From: JAQBZY01 sp038117205
GTDB lineage: Bacteria; Pseudomonadota; Alphaproteobacteria; Rhodospirillales; Casp-alpha2
Length of the DNA: 22,942 nt
Reading direction: 5' to 3'
Assembly: GCA_038117205.1 (NCBI GenBank)
Contig: JAYOFL010000053.1
Location: 1 to 22,942, forward strand
Shown: positions 13,455 to 22,317 of the stretch, in pieces
How positions within the stretch are numbered: the stretch's first letter is position 1
Layout: the number at the start of each line of letters is the position of its first letter
Notes under the pieces: generated by a model
What the model saw: only the letters and a program-made list of their open reading frames with translations
The model's database searches: none
What the model was told of the DNA's origin: nothing
Translations under genes and position numbers: made by a program

Positions 13455-15097
13455 GTCCTGAGATCGCCCATGCGCCGGCCCGGCGCGATAATGTCGGGAT
13501 CGGTCTTGATCTCGATCAGCGCGGCGGTGCCGCAGGCGAGCGCCTTTTCGAAGGCCGGCATGAAGTCCTCCGTCTTGTCGACGAAGAAGCCCTTGGCGCC
13601 GAAGGATTCCGCGAACTTCACGAAGTCCGGGTTGACGATGTCGGTCGCCACCACCCGGTCCGGGAAACGCTTTTCCTGGTGCATGCGGATGGTGCCGTAC
13701 ATGGAATTGTTGACGACGATGAAGATGACGGCGGCGCCGTACTGCACGGCGGTGCCGACTTCCTGGCCGTTCATCTGGAAGCAGCCGTCGCCGGAGACGG
13801 AGACGACGACGCGTTCCGGGTGGATCAGCTTGGCAGCGACGCCGGCCGGCACGCCGTAGCCCATGGCGCCCGACGTCGGCGCGAGCTGCGCGCCCGGCTT
13901 CCGGTAGCGGTGATAGCGATGCACCCAGCCGGAATAGTTGCCCGCGCCGTTGGTGATGATGGCATCTTTCGGCAGGCGCTCGGTGAGCATCTTCATGACG
14001 AGACCCATGTCGACGGCGCTGCCCATGTCCTTGGGTTCGCTGAAGGCCAAGTATTCGGCGTGCGACTTGGCGGCCTCGCCCTTCCAGGCCTTGGCGTCGA
14101 CGGCGGTGCGGTCCGCGACCGCTTCCAGGAACGCCGTCAGATCGGCGTGGATCGGCAACTCGGCGGCGTAGACCCGGTTGAGTTCCTCACCCGACGGATG
14201 CACGTGCACCAGCGGCTGCTTCGGATAGGGCGATTCGACGAGCGTGTAGCCGCCCGTCGTCATTTCGCCCAAGCGCGGGCCGATGACGATCAGCGGGTCG
14301 GCGTCGCGCACCCGCGCCGCCAGCTTCGGGTCCGGCCCGATGCCGACGTGCCCGGCGTAGTTCGGATGCAGGTTATCGAAGCAATCCTGGCGGCGGAACG
14401 CACAGGCGACCGGCAGGTCGTTCTTTTCAGCGAATTTGGCGAGCGCCTTCGTCGCTGCCGGCGTCCAGCCTCCGCCGCCGACCATCAGGATCGGCTTGGT
14501 GGCGCGGGCGAGACGTTCCATGAAGGCGTCCACGTCGGCCGCCGCGACGCCGGGACGGGCGATGCGGACCGGCTTCGCTTCCGGCGCTTCCGCGAGCGCG
14601 GACAGCATGTCTTCCGGCAACGCCAGGACGACCGGGCCGGGACGGCCGGCGAGGGCCGTCTGAAACGCCCGGTTCATGTATTCCGGCACCCGCGCCGTGT
14701 CGTCGATCTGCGCCACCCACTTGGCCATCTGGCCGAACATGCGGCGGTAGTCGATTTCCTGGAAGGCTTCGCGTTCTTCCTGGTCGCGGGCGACCTGGCC
14801 GATCAGGACGATCATCGGCGTCGAATCCTGGTACGCCGTGTGCACGCCGATCGACGCGTTGGTGGCGCCGGGGCCGCGCGTGACGATGCAGATGCCGGGC
14901 TTGCCGGTGAGCTTGCCATAGGCTTCCGCCATGTTGGCGGCGCCGCCTTCCTGGCGGCAGACGTTGACGGCGATGGAATTGGAGGCGTCGTAGAGCGCGT
15001 CGAGGATGGACAGATAGCTCTCGCCCGGCACGCAGAATACCCGGTCGATCCCGTTCGCCACCAAGGCGTCGACGACCATTTGTCCACCCGTCCGCAT
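13451..15097 (-). CDS. Thiamine-diphosphate enzyme of the acetolactate-synthase type, substrate unknown
   Basis: 548 residues from ATG 15097, which has GGAGGGAG upstream; the open frame continues to 15520 but without family sequence. Three domains are visible: the N-terminal PYR domain (VFCVPGESYLSILDALYDA, cofactor-activating E50 in CRQEGGAANMAEAYGKLTG), the central domain (KPILMVGGGGW, IVIGPRLGEMTTGGY) and the C-terminal PP domain (SGAMGYGVPAG, G436-D437-G438, N463-N464 in VVNNSMYGT). These make a complete cofactor site. It is not a biosynthetic acetolactate synthase by motif wording, and no small regulatory subunit follows. It is not Xsc. The 4-nt overlap with the NTF2-like gene is its only strong functional link. 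It may be an acyl-transferring or decarboxylating enzyme on a 2-oxo acid; that is inference. Confidence 0.85.
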   Translation of the reverse strand: MRTGGQMVVDALVANGIDRVFCVPGESYLSILDALYDASNSIAVNVCRQEGGAANMAEAYGKLTGKPGICIVTRGPGATNASIGVHTAYQDSTPMIVLIGQVARDQEEREAFQEIDYRRMFGQMAKWVAQIDDTARVPEYMNRAFQTALAGRPGPVVLALPEDMLSALAEAPEAKPVRIARPGVAAADVDAFMERLARATKPILMVGGGGWTPAATKALAKFAEKNDLPVACAFRRQDCFDNLHPNYAGHVGIGPDPKLAARVRDADPLIVIGPRLGEMTTGGYTLVESPYPKQPLVHVHPSGEELNRVYAAELPIHADLTAFLEAVADRTAVDAKAWKGEAAKSHAEYLAFSEPKDMGSAVDMGLVMKMLTERLPKDAIITNGAGNYSGWVHRYHRYRKPGAQLAPTSGAMGYGVPAGVAAKLIHPERVVVSVSGDGCFQMNGQEVGTAVQYGAAVIFIVVNNSMYGTIRMHQEKRFPDRVVATDIVNPDFVKFAESFGAKGFFVDKTEDFMPAFEKALACGTAALIEIKTDPDIIAPGRRMGDLRT

Positions 15098-15177
15098 CGC
15101 GATCTCCCTCCGTCCGTTCAAGTCGCGGCGGCATTCTCCGGGAAGCGTCGGGCCTTGGCAATGCCGCCTTCGCGGCT

Positions 15178-15193
15178 TGGCATTCGAATTGCT
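15178..15193 (+). promoter_or_regulatory. Sigma-54 promoter for amt-glnK
   Basis: TGGCATTCGAATTGCT has the GG-N10-GC spacing of -24/-12 promoters and keeps TGGCA and TTGCT of the consensus. It is 167 bp upstream of the amt start and correctly oriented. Ammonium transporter/PII operons are classic NtrC and sigma-54 targets. I found no clear NtrC site in the 80 bp upstream. The rest of the 262-bp gap holds nothing else I can name. Confidence 0.65.
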
Positions 15194-15359
15194 GATAGGG
15201 CTTCCGTTGGGGAGAACCCGTTGGTTTTCGCCCCGCTGTGCATCCTTTTTGAGCAAAGTCCGGCGGGGTGTGATCAACGCCTGTGCATCTGCATGGGGAC
15301 GGCGGCGGTTCCGTATGGGAGTGCGGGCCGCCGTCAGGACGACAGAAACGGAGGAAACC

Positions 15360-16682
<1,323 letters not shown>

Positions 16683-16705
16683 CCCGCCGGACGGAGGAGA
16701 AAACG

Positions 16706-17044
16706 ATGAAACTGATCATGGCCATCATCAAGCCGTTCCGACTGGACGCCGTCCGCGCCGCGCTCACCGAGCAGGGCGTGGAAGGCATGACCGTATCCGA
16801 GGTCAAGGGCTTCGGCCGCCAGAAGGGACAGACGGAAATCTACCGCGGCGCCGAGTACGCCATCGAGTTCGTGCCGAAGGTGCGGCTCGAGATCGTCGTC
16901 CAGGACGACCGTGCCGAACGGATCGTCGAAGCCATCGAGGCGGCGGCGAAGACCGACAAGATCGGTGACGGCAAAATCTTCGTTCTCGACGTCGCGCAGG
17001 CGGTCCGCATCCGCACCGGCGAAACCGGCAACGACGCGGTCTGA
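16706..17044 (+). CDS. glnK: Nitrogen regulatory protein PII (GlnK type)
   Basis: 112 residues, the standard PII length. The T-loop is intact, with Y51 (YRGAEY), the usual uridylylation site, and Y46. The B-loop region is TDKIGDGKIFV and the C-terminus has VRIRTGE. PII trimers sense ATP/ADP and 2-oxoglutarate, and GlnK-type members plug AmtB when ammonium is plentiful. GGAGGAG lies about 8 nt upstream of the ATG. The amt-then-PII order is the reverse of the common glnK-amtB order. GlnB or GlnK cannot be fully separated by sequence; linkage to amt favours GlnK. Confidence 0.95.
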   Translation: MKLIMAIIKPFRLDAVRAALTEQGVEGMTVSEVKGFGRQKGQTEIYRGAEYAIEFVPKVRLEIVVQDDRAERIVEAIEAAAKTDKIGDGKIFVLDVAQAVRIRTGETGNDAV

Positions 17045-17048
17045 ACCA

Positions 17049-17124
17049 TTCGTCATCCCGGCGAACGCCGGGACCCAGCAATTGCGGTCAATATGCTGGG
17101 TCCCGCTTGCGCGGGGATGACGAA
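17049..17124. repeat. REP-like palindrome between glnK and fdhA
   Basis: A near-perfect long inverted repeat: the left arm 17049-17080 begins TTCGTCATCCCGGCG and ends GGGACCCAGCA; the right arm 17094-17124 is its inverse with one gap and a few changes. Each arm also contains a small hairpin. It lies between two convergent genes and could fold into a bidirectional terminator. The ends (GTCATCCCGG) match the family of the element at 12912-13011. Confidence 0.8.
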
Positions 17125-17150
17125 TTCTTTCGCCTGAATAATTCGGCGAT

Positions 17151-19913
17151 TTAAGCCAGCGGCTCGACCCGCGCGGCGCAGTATTTGAACTCGGGGATCT
17201 TGCCGATCGGATCGAGCTGCGGGTTGGTCAGTTCGTTCGCCGACGCCTCGACGAAGGCGAACGGGATGAAGATCGAACCCGGCCTGACCGCGTTGTCGGC
17301 GCGGACCGCGATCTCGATGGCGCCGCGCCGCGTCGAGACGCGCACCTTATCACCCGGCTCGATGCCGAACTTGGAAATGTCCAATGTGTTCATCTGCACG
17401 GTCGGCGTCGGCTGCACCTGATCGAGCACGTGCGAGCGCCGCGTCATGGCGCCGGTGTGCCAATGCTCCAGCACGCGCCCGGTCATCAGGATGAACGGGA
17501 ACTTGCTGTCGGGCTGTTCGTTCGGCGGCAGCACGTTCGCCGGCACGAACTTGCCGAGACCGTCCGGCGTCGCGAACCGGTCGGCGAAGACAATGTCCTC
17601 GCCCGGATGATCCGGCGCCGGACACGGATAGGTGACGGAGTGTTCGCGCTGCAGCCGGTCCCAGGAAATGTTGTCGAGCGACGGCATCGCCTTCTTCATT
17701 TCCGCGAACACGTCCGACGGGCCACCGTAATTCCAGCCGAGGCCGATGCGCCGCGCGATTTCCTGCGTGATCCACCAATCCGGCTTGGCGTCGCCCGGCG
17801 CCGTCAGGGCGCGTCGGCCCATCTGCACCTGCCGGTTGGTGTTGGAAACCGTGCCGTCCTTTTCCGGCCACGCCGTCGCCGGCAGGACCACGTCGGCGAA
17901 CATCGCCGTTTCCGTCATGAAGATGTCCTGGACCACCAAGTGATCCAACTTCGCCAGCGCACCGCGGGCGTGGTTGGCATCCGGATCGGACATGGCCGGG
18001 TTTTCGCCCAGAATGTACATGCCCTTGATCTCGTCGGCGTGAATGGCGTTGACGATCTCGACCACGGTCAGGCCCGGATTGGGATCGAGCTTGGTGCCCC
18101 AAAGGTCCTCGAAGTGGGCGCGGAGCTTGTCGTTGCCGACCTTCATGTAGTCCGGGAACACCATCGGAATGAGGCCGGCGTCGGACGCGCCCTGCACGTT
18201 GTTCTGGCCGCGCAGCGGATGCAGGCCGGTGCCGGGCCGGCCGGTGTGGCCGGTCATCAGCGCCAGCGAGATCAGGCAGCGTGCGTTGTCGGTGCCGTGC
18301 GTGTGCTGCGACACGCCCATGCCCCAGAAGATGATGGAGCGGCCGGCGGTGGCGTACTTGCGGGCGACCGTGCGCAGTTCCGAGGCCGAGATACCGCAGA
18401 TGACTTCCATCGCTTCCGGCGAGTAACCCTTGAGGTGCTCGCGGAGGTTCTTGAAGCCTTCCGTGTGCGACTGGATGTACTGCTCGTCATAGAGCTTTTC
18501 CTCGACGATCACGTGCATGATTGCGTTCAGCATGGAGACGTCGGCGCCGGACTTGAACTGCAGCATGTGCGAGGCGTGCCGCTTCAAGGCCTGACCGCGC
18601 GGATCCATGACGATCAGCTCGGCACCCCGCTTCGCTGCCTGCTTGAAGTAGGTGGCGGCGACCGGGTGGTTCTCGGTCGGGTTGGCGCCAATGACGACGA
18701 TGACGTCGGAATCCTTGACCGCCGTGAAGGGCGCCGTGACGGCGCCGGAGCCGATACATTCCATCAGGGCGGCGACCGACGACGCGTGGCAGAGCCGCGT
18801 GCAGTGGTCGACGTTGTTGGAACCGAAGCCGGTGCGCACCAGTTTCTGGAACAGATACGCTTCCTCGTTCGAGCACTTGGCGGAACCGAAGCCGGCGAGC
18901 GCCTTGCGGCCGTGCGTCTCGCGGATGTTCTTGAGACCCTTGGCGGCAACGTCCAGCGCCTCTTCCCACGTCGCCTCGCGGAAGTGCGACAGCGGCTTCA
19001 TGGGGTCGATGTTGATCCCCTTCTCCTTGTTCGGGAGACGGATCAGCGGTTTGGTCAGGCGTTCCGGGTTGGCGACGTAGTCGAAGCCGAAGCGGCCCTT
19101 GACGCAAAGCCGGTTTTCGTTGGCCCGGCCGCCGGCACCCTCGACCCACGCGATCTCGTCGCGGCCGGTTTTCTTGTTCTTCTTGATCTTGTAGACGATC
19201 TGGCAACCGACGCCGCAATACGGGCAGATCGACTGCACTTCACGGTCGGCGACGCGGCCGCCCCGGCCCTTGTCGTCGACGATGGTCTTCGGCATCAGCG
19301 CGCCGGTCGGGCACGCCTGCACGCATTCGCCGCAGGCGACGCAGGAGGACTGGCCCATCGGGTCGTCGAAGTCGAACACGATCTTGGAATCGTGGCCGCG
19401 GGCCGCCATGCCGATGACGTCGTTGACCTGCACTTCGCGGCAGGCGCGGACACAGAGGTTGCAGTTGATGCAGGCGTCCAGATTGACCGCCATCGCCGAG
19501 TGCGAGATGTCGGCCTTCGGCCGCTTCGCTTTCGGGAAGCGCGACACCTTGACGTTCATCGCCTTGGCCCACTTGAGGAAGTCGGACTGCGAATCATGCG
19601 CGTCCGCCACCTTCGGCTGGTCGGCGACGAGAAGCTCCATGACCATCCGGCGCGCGGTCTGAGCGCGTTCCGTCTGCGTCTTCACCTTCATGCCGTTGGT
19701 CGGCGTCCGCACGCAGGACGCGGCCAGCACCCGCTCGCCCTCGACCTCGACCATGCAGGCACGGCAGTTGCCGTCGGCGCGGTAGCCGGGCGCGTCCTTC
19801 CAACAGAGGTGCGGAATGGTGGTGCCCTGGCGCTTGGCGACCTGCCAGATGCTCTCGCCCGGCTCGGCGGTGACTTCTTTGCCGTCCAGGGTGAAGGTGA
19901 TCTTGTCCAACAT
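17151..19913 (-). CDS. fdhA: Formate dehydrogenase alpha subunit (Mo/W-bisPGD, Fdh1A type)
   Basis: 920 residues. It oxidises formate to CO2 at a molybdenum or tungsten bis-pterin site and passes electrons along Fe-S clusters. Order: 2Fe-2S domain (C37, C50, C53, C67), two 4Fe-4S clusters (C148, C151, C154, C158; C191, C194, C197, C201), then the catalytic domain with a 4Fe-4S site (C230, C233, C237, C270). The metal ligand is C375 in DHCTRLCHASS, followed by H376, so it is a cysteine and not a selenocysteine enzyme. The His-Cys3 cluster motif of NuoG and FdsA is absent; the equivalent stretch is AHDSQSDFLKWAKAMNV. This matches my recollection of the Methylobacterium extorquens tungsten enzyme Fdh1A. 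The start overlaps the beta-subunit stop as TGATG, giving tight translational coupling. Confidence 0.95.
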   Translation of the reverse strand: MLDKITFTLDGKEVTAEPGESIWQVAKRQGTTIPHLCWKDAPGYRADGNCRACMVEVEGERVLAASCVRTPTNGMKVKTQTERAQTARRMVMELLVADQPKVADAHDSQSDFLKWAKAMNVKVSRFPKAKRPKADISHSAMAVNLDACINCNLCVRACREVQVNDVIGMAARGHDSKIVFDFDDPMGQSSCVACGECVQACPTGALMPKTIVDDKGRGGRVADREVQSICPYCGVGCQIVYKIKKNKKTGRDEIAWVEGAGGRANENRLCVKGRFGFDYVANPERLTKPLIRLPNKEKGINIDPMKPLSHFREATWEEALDVAAKGLKNIRETHGRKALAGFGSAKCSNEEAYLFQKLVRTGFGSNNVDHCTRLCHASSVAALMECIGSGAVTAPFTAVKDSDVIVVIGANPTENHPVAATYFKQAAKRGAELIVMDPRGQALKRHASHMLQFKSGADVSMLNAIMHVIVEEKLYDEQYIQSHTEGFKNLREHLKGYSPEAMEVICGISASELRTVARKYATAGRSIIFWGMGVSQHTHGTDNARCLISLALMTGHTGRPGTGLHPLRGQNNVQGASDAGLIPMVFPDYMKVGNDKLRAHFEDLWGTKLDPNPGLTVVEIVNAIHADEIKGMYILGENPAMSDPDANHARGALAKLDHLVVQDIFMTETAMFADVVLPATAWPEKDGTVSNTNRQVQMGRRALTAPGDAKPDWWITQEIARRIGLGWNYGGPSDVFAEMKKAMPSLDNISWDRLQREHSVTYPCPAPDHPGEDIVFADRFATPDGLGKFVPANVLPPNEQPDSKFPFILMTGRVLEHWHTGAMTRRSHVLDQVQPTPTVQMNTLDISKFGIEPGDKVRVSTRRGAIEIAVRADNAVRPGSIFIPFAFVEASANELTNPQLDPIGKIPEFKYCAARVEPLA

Positions 19914-21622
19914 CACGACACCTCTTTCTTGAAATACTTCATTACCGAGCGGATCGGGTTCGGCGCCGCCTGACCGAGACCGCAGATCGACGCGTCCGTC
20001 ATGGCGGTCGAGAGCTCGGAGAGCAGCTTGGTGTTCCACTTCTTCTCGGCTATCAGCTTCACGGCCTTTTCGCACCCGACGCGGCACGGCGTGCACTGGC
20101 CGCAGCTTTCGTCCTCGAAGAACCGGAGCAGGTTCGACGACACCTTCCGCATGTGGTCCTTGTCGGAGAGAATGACAACCGCGTGCGAACCGACGAAGGA
20201 CCCGTATTTTTCGAGCTGCCCGAAGTCGAGCGGCAGATCGCCCATCGACGCCGGCAGGATGCCGCCGGACGGTCCGCCCGGCAGATAGCCCTTGAAGGTG
20301 TGGCCGTCCAGCATGCCGCCGCAGGCCTCGATCAGTTCCAGCGCCGTGGCGCCCGCCGCCGTCAGCACGACGCCCGGCTTCTTGACCCGGCCGGAGACGG
20401 AATAGGAGCGGTTGCCCTTGTGGCCTTCGCGGCCCTGGGCGATGAACCATTGAGCGCCCTTGCCGAGGATTTCCGGCATCCAATAGACGGTTTCGACGTT
20501 GTGCACGAGGGTCGGCCGGTCGAACAGGCCGACCTGCGCGACGTAGGGCGGACGGTGCCGAGGCAGGCCGCGCTTGCCTTCGATCGATTCGATCATCGCG
20601 CTTTCCTCGCCGCAGATGTAGGCGCCGGCGCCGCGGCGCAGATGGACGTAGCCCGGTTGGATCACGCCCTTCTTCTCGAGAACGGCGATTTCCTTCAACA
20701 GAACGTCGCGGATCGCCGGGTACTCGTCGCGGAGATAGATGTAGACGGCGGTCGCGTCGACGCCCCAGGCGCCGATCAGCATGCCTTCCAGGAACTGGTG
20801 CGGCTTGCTCATCAGATAGAGCCGGTCCTTGAAGGTGCCGGGCTCGCCCTCGTCGCCGTTGATGCACATGTAGCGCGGCCCCTGGCCGGCGCGGACGAAT
20901 TTCCATTTCTGGCCGGACGGGAAACCGGCGCCGCCGAGACCGCGGAGCCCCGCTTCCAGCAGTTCCGCGATTACGTCGTCCGGCGTGCGCTTGCCGGCGC
21001 GGAGTTCCTTGAGAACCTTGTAGCCGCCGGCCTTCACGTAGGCGTCGTAGCTTTGGTAGCGCGGCCGCACCGGTTTGACGTCCCGGTCCTTGGCCGCCTT
21101 CAGGAGCTTCGCCGGCGTCACGTCGCCCATGTAGTTCTTGCCGATGCTGGCCGCCGGCGCCCGGTCGCAGAGCCCCATGCAGGGCGCGTGCTTGACGCGC
21201 ACGTACTTTGGCGCCTTGTCCTTCAGGGCCTTCATGACCTTGTCGGCGCCGGCCATTTCGCAGGACAGCGAATCGCAGACGCGGATGGTGATTTCCGGCG
21301 GCGCGTTCTCGCCTTCGCGCACCACGTCGAAGTGATGATAGAAGGTCGCGACTTCGTAAACTTCAGCCTGCGCCAGCTTCATTTCCTCGGCCAGCGCCGC
21401 CAGATGCGCCGCCGACAGATGACCGAACTTGTCCTGGATGAGGTGCAGGTGCTCGATCAGCAGATCGCGCGCCAGCGACTTGCCCTTCAAGAGCTTCTGC
21501 ACGTCCTTGAGCGCCGACGGCTGGACCTGCCGCCCCTTCGGGAACGGACGGGACTTCTTGCCGCCTTTCCGGTCGCCGGGGCGAACCGGCTTGAACTTCT
21601 TCTTCGTCGCGTGCGTATCCAT
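19913..21622 (-). CDS. fdhB: NAD-dependent formate dehydrogenase beta subunit (NuoE-NuoF fusion)
   Basis: 569 residues, close to the roughly 572 of Methylobacterium Fdh1B. It passes electrons from the alpha subunit to NAD+. A lysine-rich leader (1-32) is followed by a NuoE-like domain (about 35-165) with 2Fe-2S ligands C116, C121, C148 and C152. The NuoF-like domain (about 185-569) has the NADH/FMN loops GLRGLGGAGFPSGQKW and NGDEGEPGTFKDR and the 4Fe-4S ligands C507, C510, C513 and C547. In many FDHs these two parts are separate genes (fdsG, fdsB). ATG 21622 has a weak GGGAA upstream. It starts 13 bp after the isochorismatase-family gene, so the three genes probably form one transcript. No fdhD or fdsC/fdsD gene is seen. 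Confidence 0.95.
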   Translation of the reverse strand: MDTHATKKKFKPVRPGDRKGGKKSRPFPKGRQVQPSALKDVQKLLKGKSLARDLLIEHLHLIQDKFGHLSAAHLAALAEEMKLAQAEVYEVATFYHHFDVVREGENAPPEITIRVCDSLSCEMAGADKVMKALKDKAPKYVRVKHAPCMGLCDRAPAASIGKNYMGDVTPAKLLKAAKDRDVKPVRPRYQSYDAYVKAGGYKVLKELRAGKRTPDDVIAELLEAGLRGLGGAGFPSGQKWKFVRAGQGPRYMCINGDEGEPGTFKDRLYLMSKPHQFLEGMLIGAWGVDATAVYIYLRDEYPAIRDVLLKEIAVLEKKGVIQPGYVHLRRGAGAYICGEESAMIESIEGKRGLPRHRPPYVAQVGLFDRPTLVHNVETVYWMPEILGKGAQWFIAQGREGHKGNRSYSVSGRVKKPGVVLTAAGATALELIEACGGMLDGHTFKGYLPGGPSGGILPASMGDLPLDFGQLEKYGSFVGSHAVVILSDKDHMRKVSSNLLRFFEDESCGQCTPCRVGCEKAVKLIAEKKWNTKLLSELSTAMTDASICGLGQAAPNPIRSVMKYFKKEVS

Positions 21623-21635
21623 GTTTCCCGTGAAC

Positions 21636-22178
21636 CTATTTCACCAGCGGCAGGAGCTTCTTGAAGGCGTCCGTGCCGGCCCGTCCCAACCATTCGAAGA
21701 CCACCATTTCCGTGGTCACGATACCAGCCCCGCATGAACTTAATCGGTCAAGGCAGGCCTTCTCGCTTTCCAGCGTGCGCGACGACGTCGCGTCGGTAAC
21801 GACGAAGACCTCGTAGCCCTCGTCCATCAGATTGACCGCCGTCTGCATGACGCAGATGTGCGCCTCCATGCCGGCGACGACGGCCTGCTTGCGGCCCAAC
21901 TTGCGGAAGGCGTCGGCGAAGCCTTCGTCCTCCATGCAGGAGAAATGCATCTTTTCCAGTACCGGCAGGCCTTCGGACACGCTGGCGATTTCCTTCACCG
22001 TTCGGCCGAGGCCCTTCGGATACTGTTCCGTCAGCAGCACCGGGATATCGAGCTCGCGGGCGACGGAAATCAGCAGGCGCGCGTTCTTCAGCGTGCGCGC
22101 CGGCGCCTGCATGGCCGGCACCAGCCGTTCCTGCATGTCGATGACGATCAGGCATGAATCGCTGGATCTGATCAGCAT
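21636..22178 (-). CDS. Isochorismatase-family hydrolase at the head of the fdh unit
   Basis: 180 residues with the triad D14 (LIVIDMQERLVPAM), K76 (VLEKMHFSCM) and C109 (GMEAHICVMQTAVNL). It belongs to the YcaC/nicotinamidase-related cysteine hydrolases; the wording is unlike that of the 9122-9718 protein, so the two are not recent duplicates. The substrate is unknown. It precedes fdhB by 13 bp, which suggests co-transcription. Its ribosome site is weak (AGAG), and TATAGA lies close to the start, so a very short leader is possible. A possible role in releasing formate or a formamide-type precursor is speculation from position only. Confidence 0.85.
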   Translation of the reverse strand: MLIRSSDSCLIVIDMQERLVPAMQAPARTLKNARLLISVARELDIPVLLTEQYPKGLGRTVKEIASVSEGLPVLEKMHFSCMEDEGFADAFRKLGRKQAVVAGMEAHICVMQTAVNLMDEGYEVFVVTDATSSRTLESEKACLDRLSSCGAGIVTTEMVVFEWLGRAGTDAFKKLLPLVK

Positions 22179-22233
22179 GCGCGACGCTCTATACTAATGC
22201 GGACCGCGGCGGCACGCGCCCGCCCCGGAAAAT

Positions 22234-22250
22234 TGGTATGCCACACACCA
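22234..22250. promoter_or_regulatory. Candidate GntR (FadR-type) operator upstream of the fdh unit
   Basis: TGGTATGCCACACACCA is a 17-bp imperfect palindrome of form TGGTNTG-N3-CANACCA, with six paired positions each side and two mismatches. This resembles sites of FadR-subfamily regulators. It is 56 bp upstream of the isochorismatase-family start. No GntR gene of that subfamily is in the window. Confidence 0.35.
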
Positions 22251-22263
22251 TAAGACCGGCCCG

Positions 22264-22286
22264 GTCGCCGGGTCAAATCCGGCGAC
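22264..22286 (-). terminator. Hairpin after the CoA-ligase gene
   Basis: GTCGCCGG (22264-22271) and CCGGCGAC (22279-22286) form a perfect 8-bp stem with a 7-nt loop, 32 bp past the stop of the succinyl-CoA-ligase-like gene on the minus strand. There is no T-run, so it is at best a weak terminator or an RNA-stabilising hairpin. Confidence 0.35.
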
Positions 22287-22317
22287 GTCCGCATCGCCGG
22301 CGCCGGCACGATCGTCA

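Noticed and set aside
13451..15097. Second xsc or a sulfopyruvate decarboxylase
   Set aside because: It lacks Xsc-diagnostic blocks such as GSAFMPISDLFP and TPQAANKTIGQGG, and it is one full-length chain, unlike the usual split sulfopyruvate decarboxylase.
18789..18791. Possible selenocysteine site in formate dehydrogenase
   Set aside because: The codon is TGC (Cys375), not TGA, so no recoding is needed.
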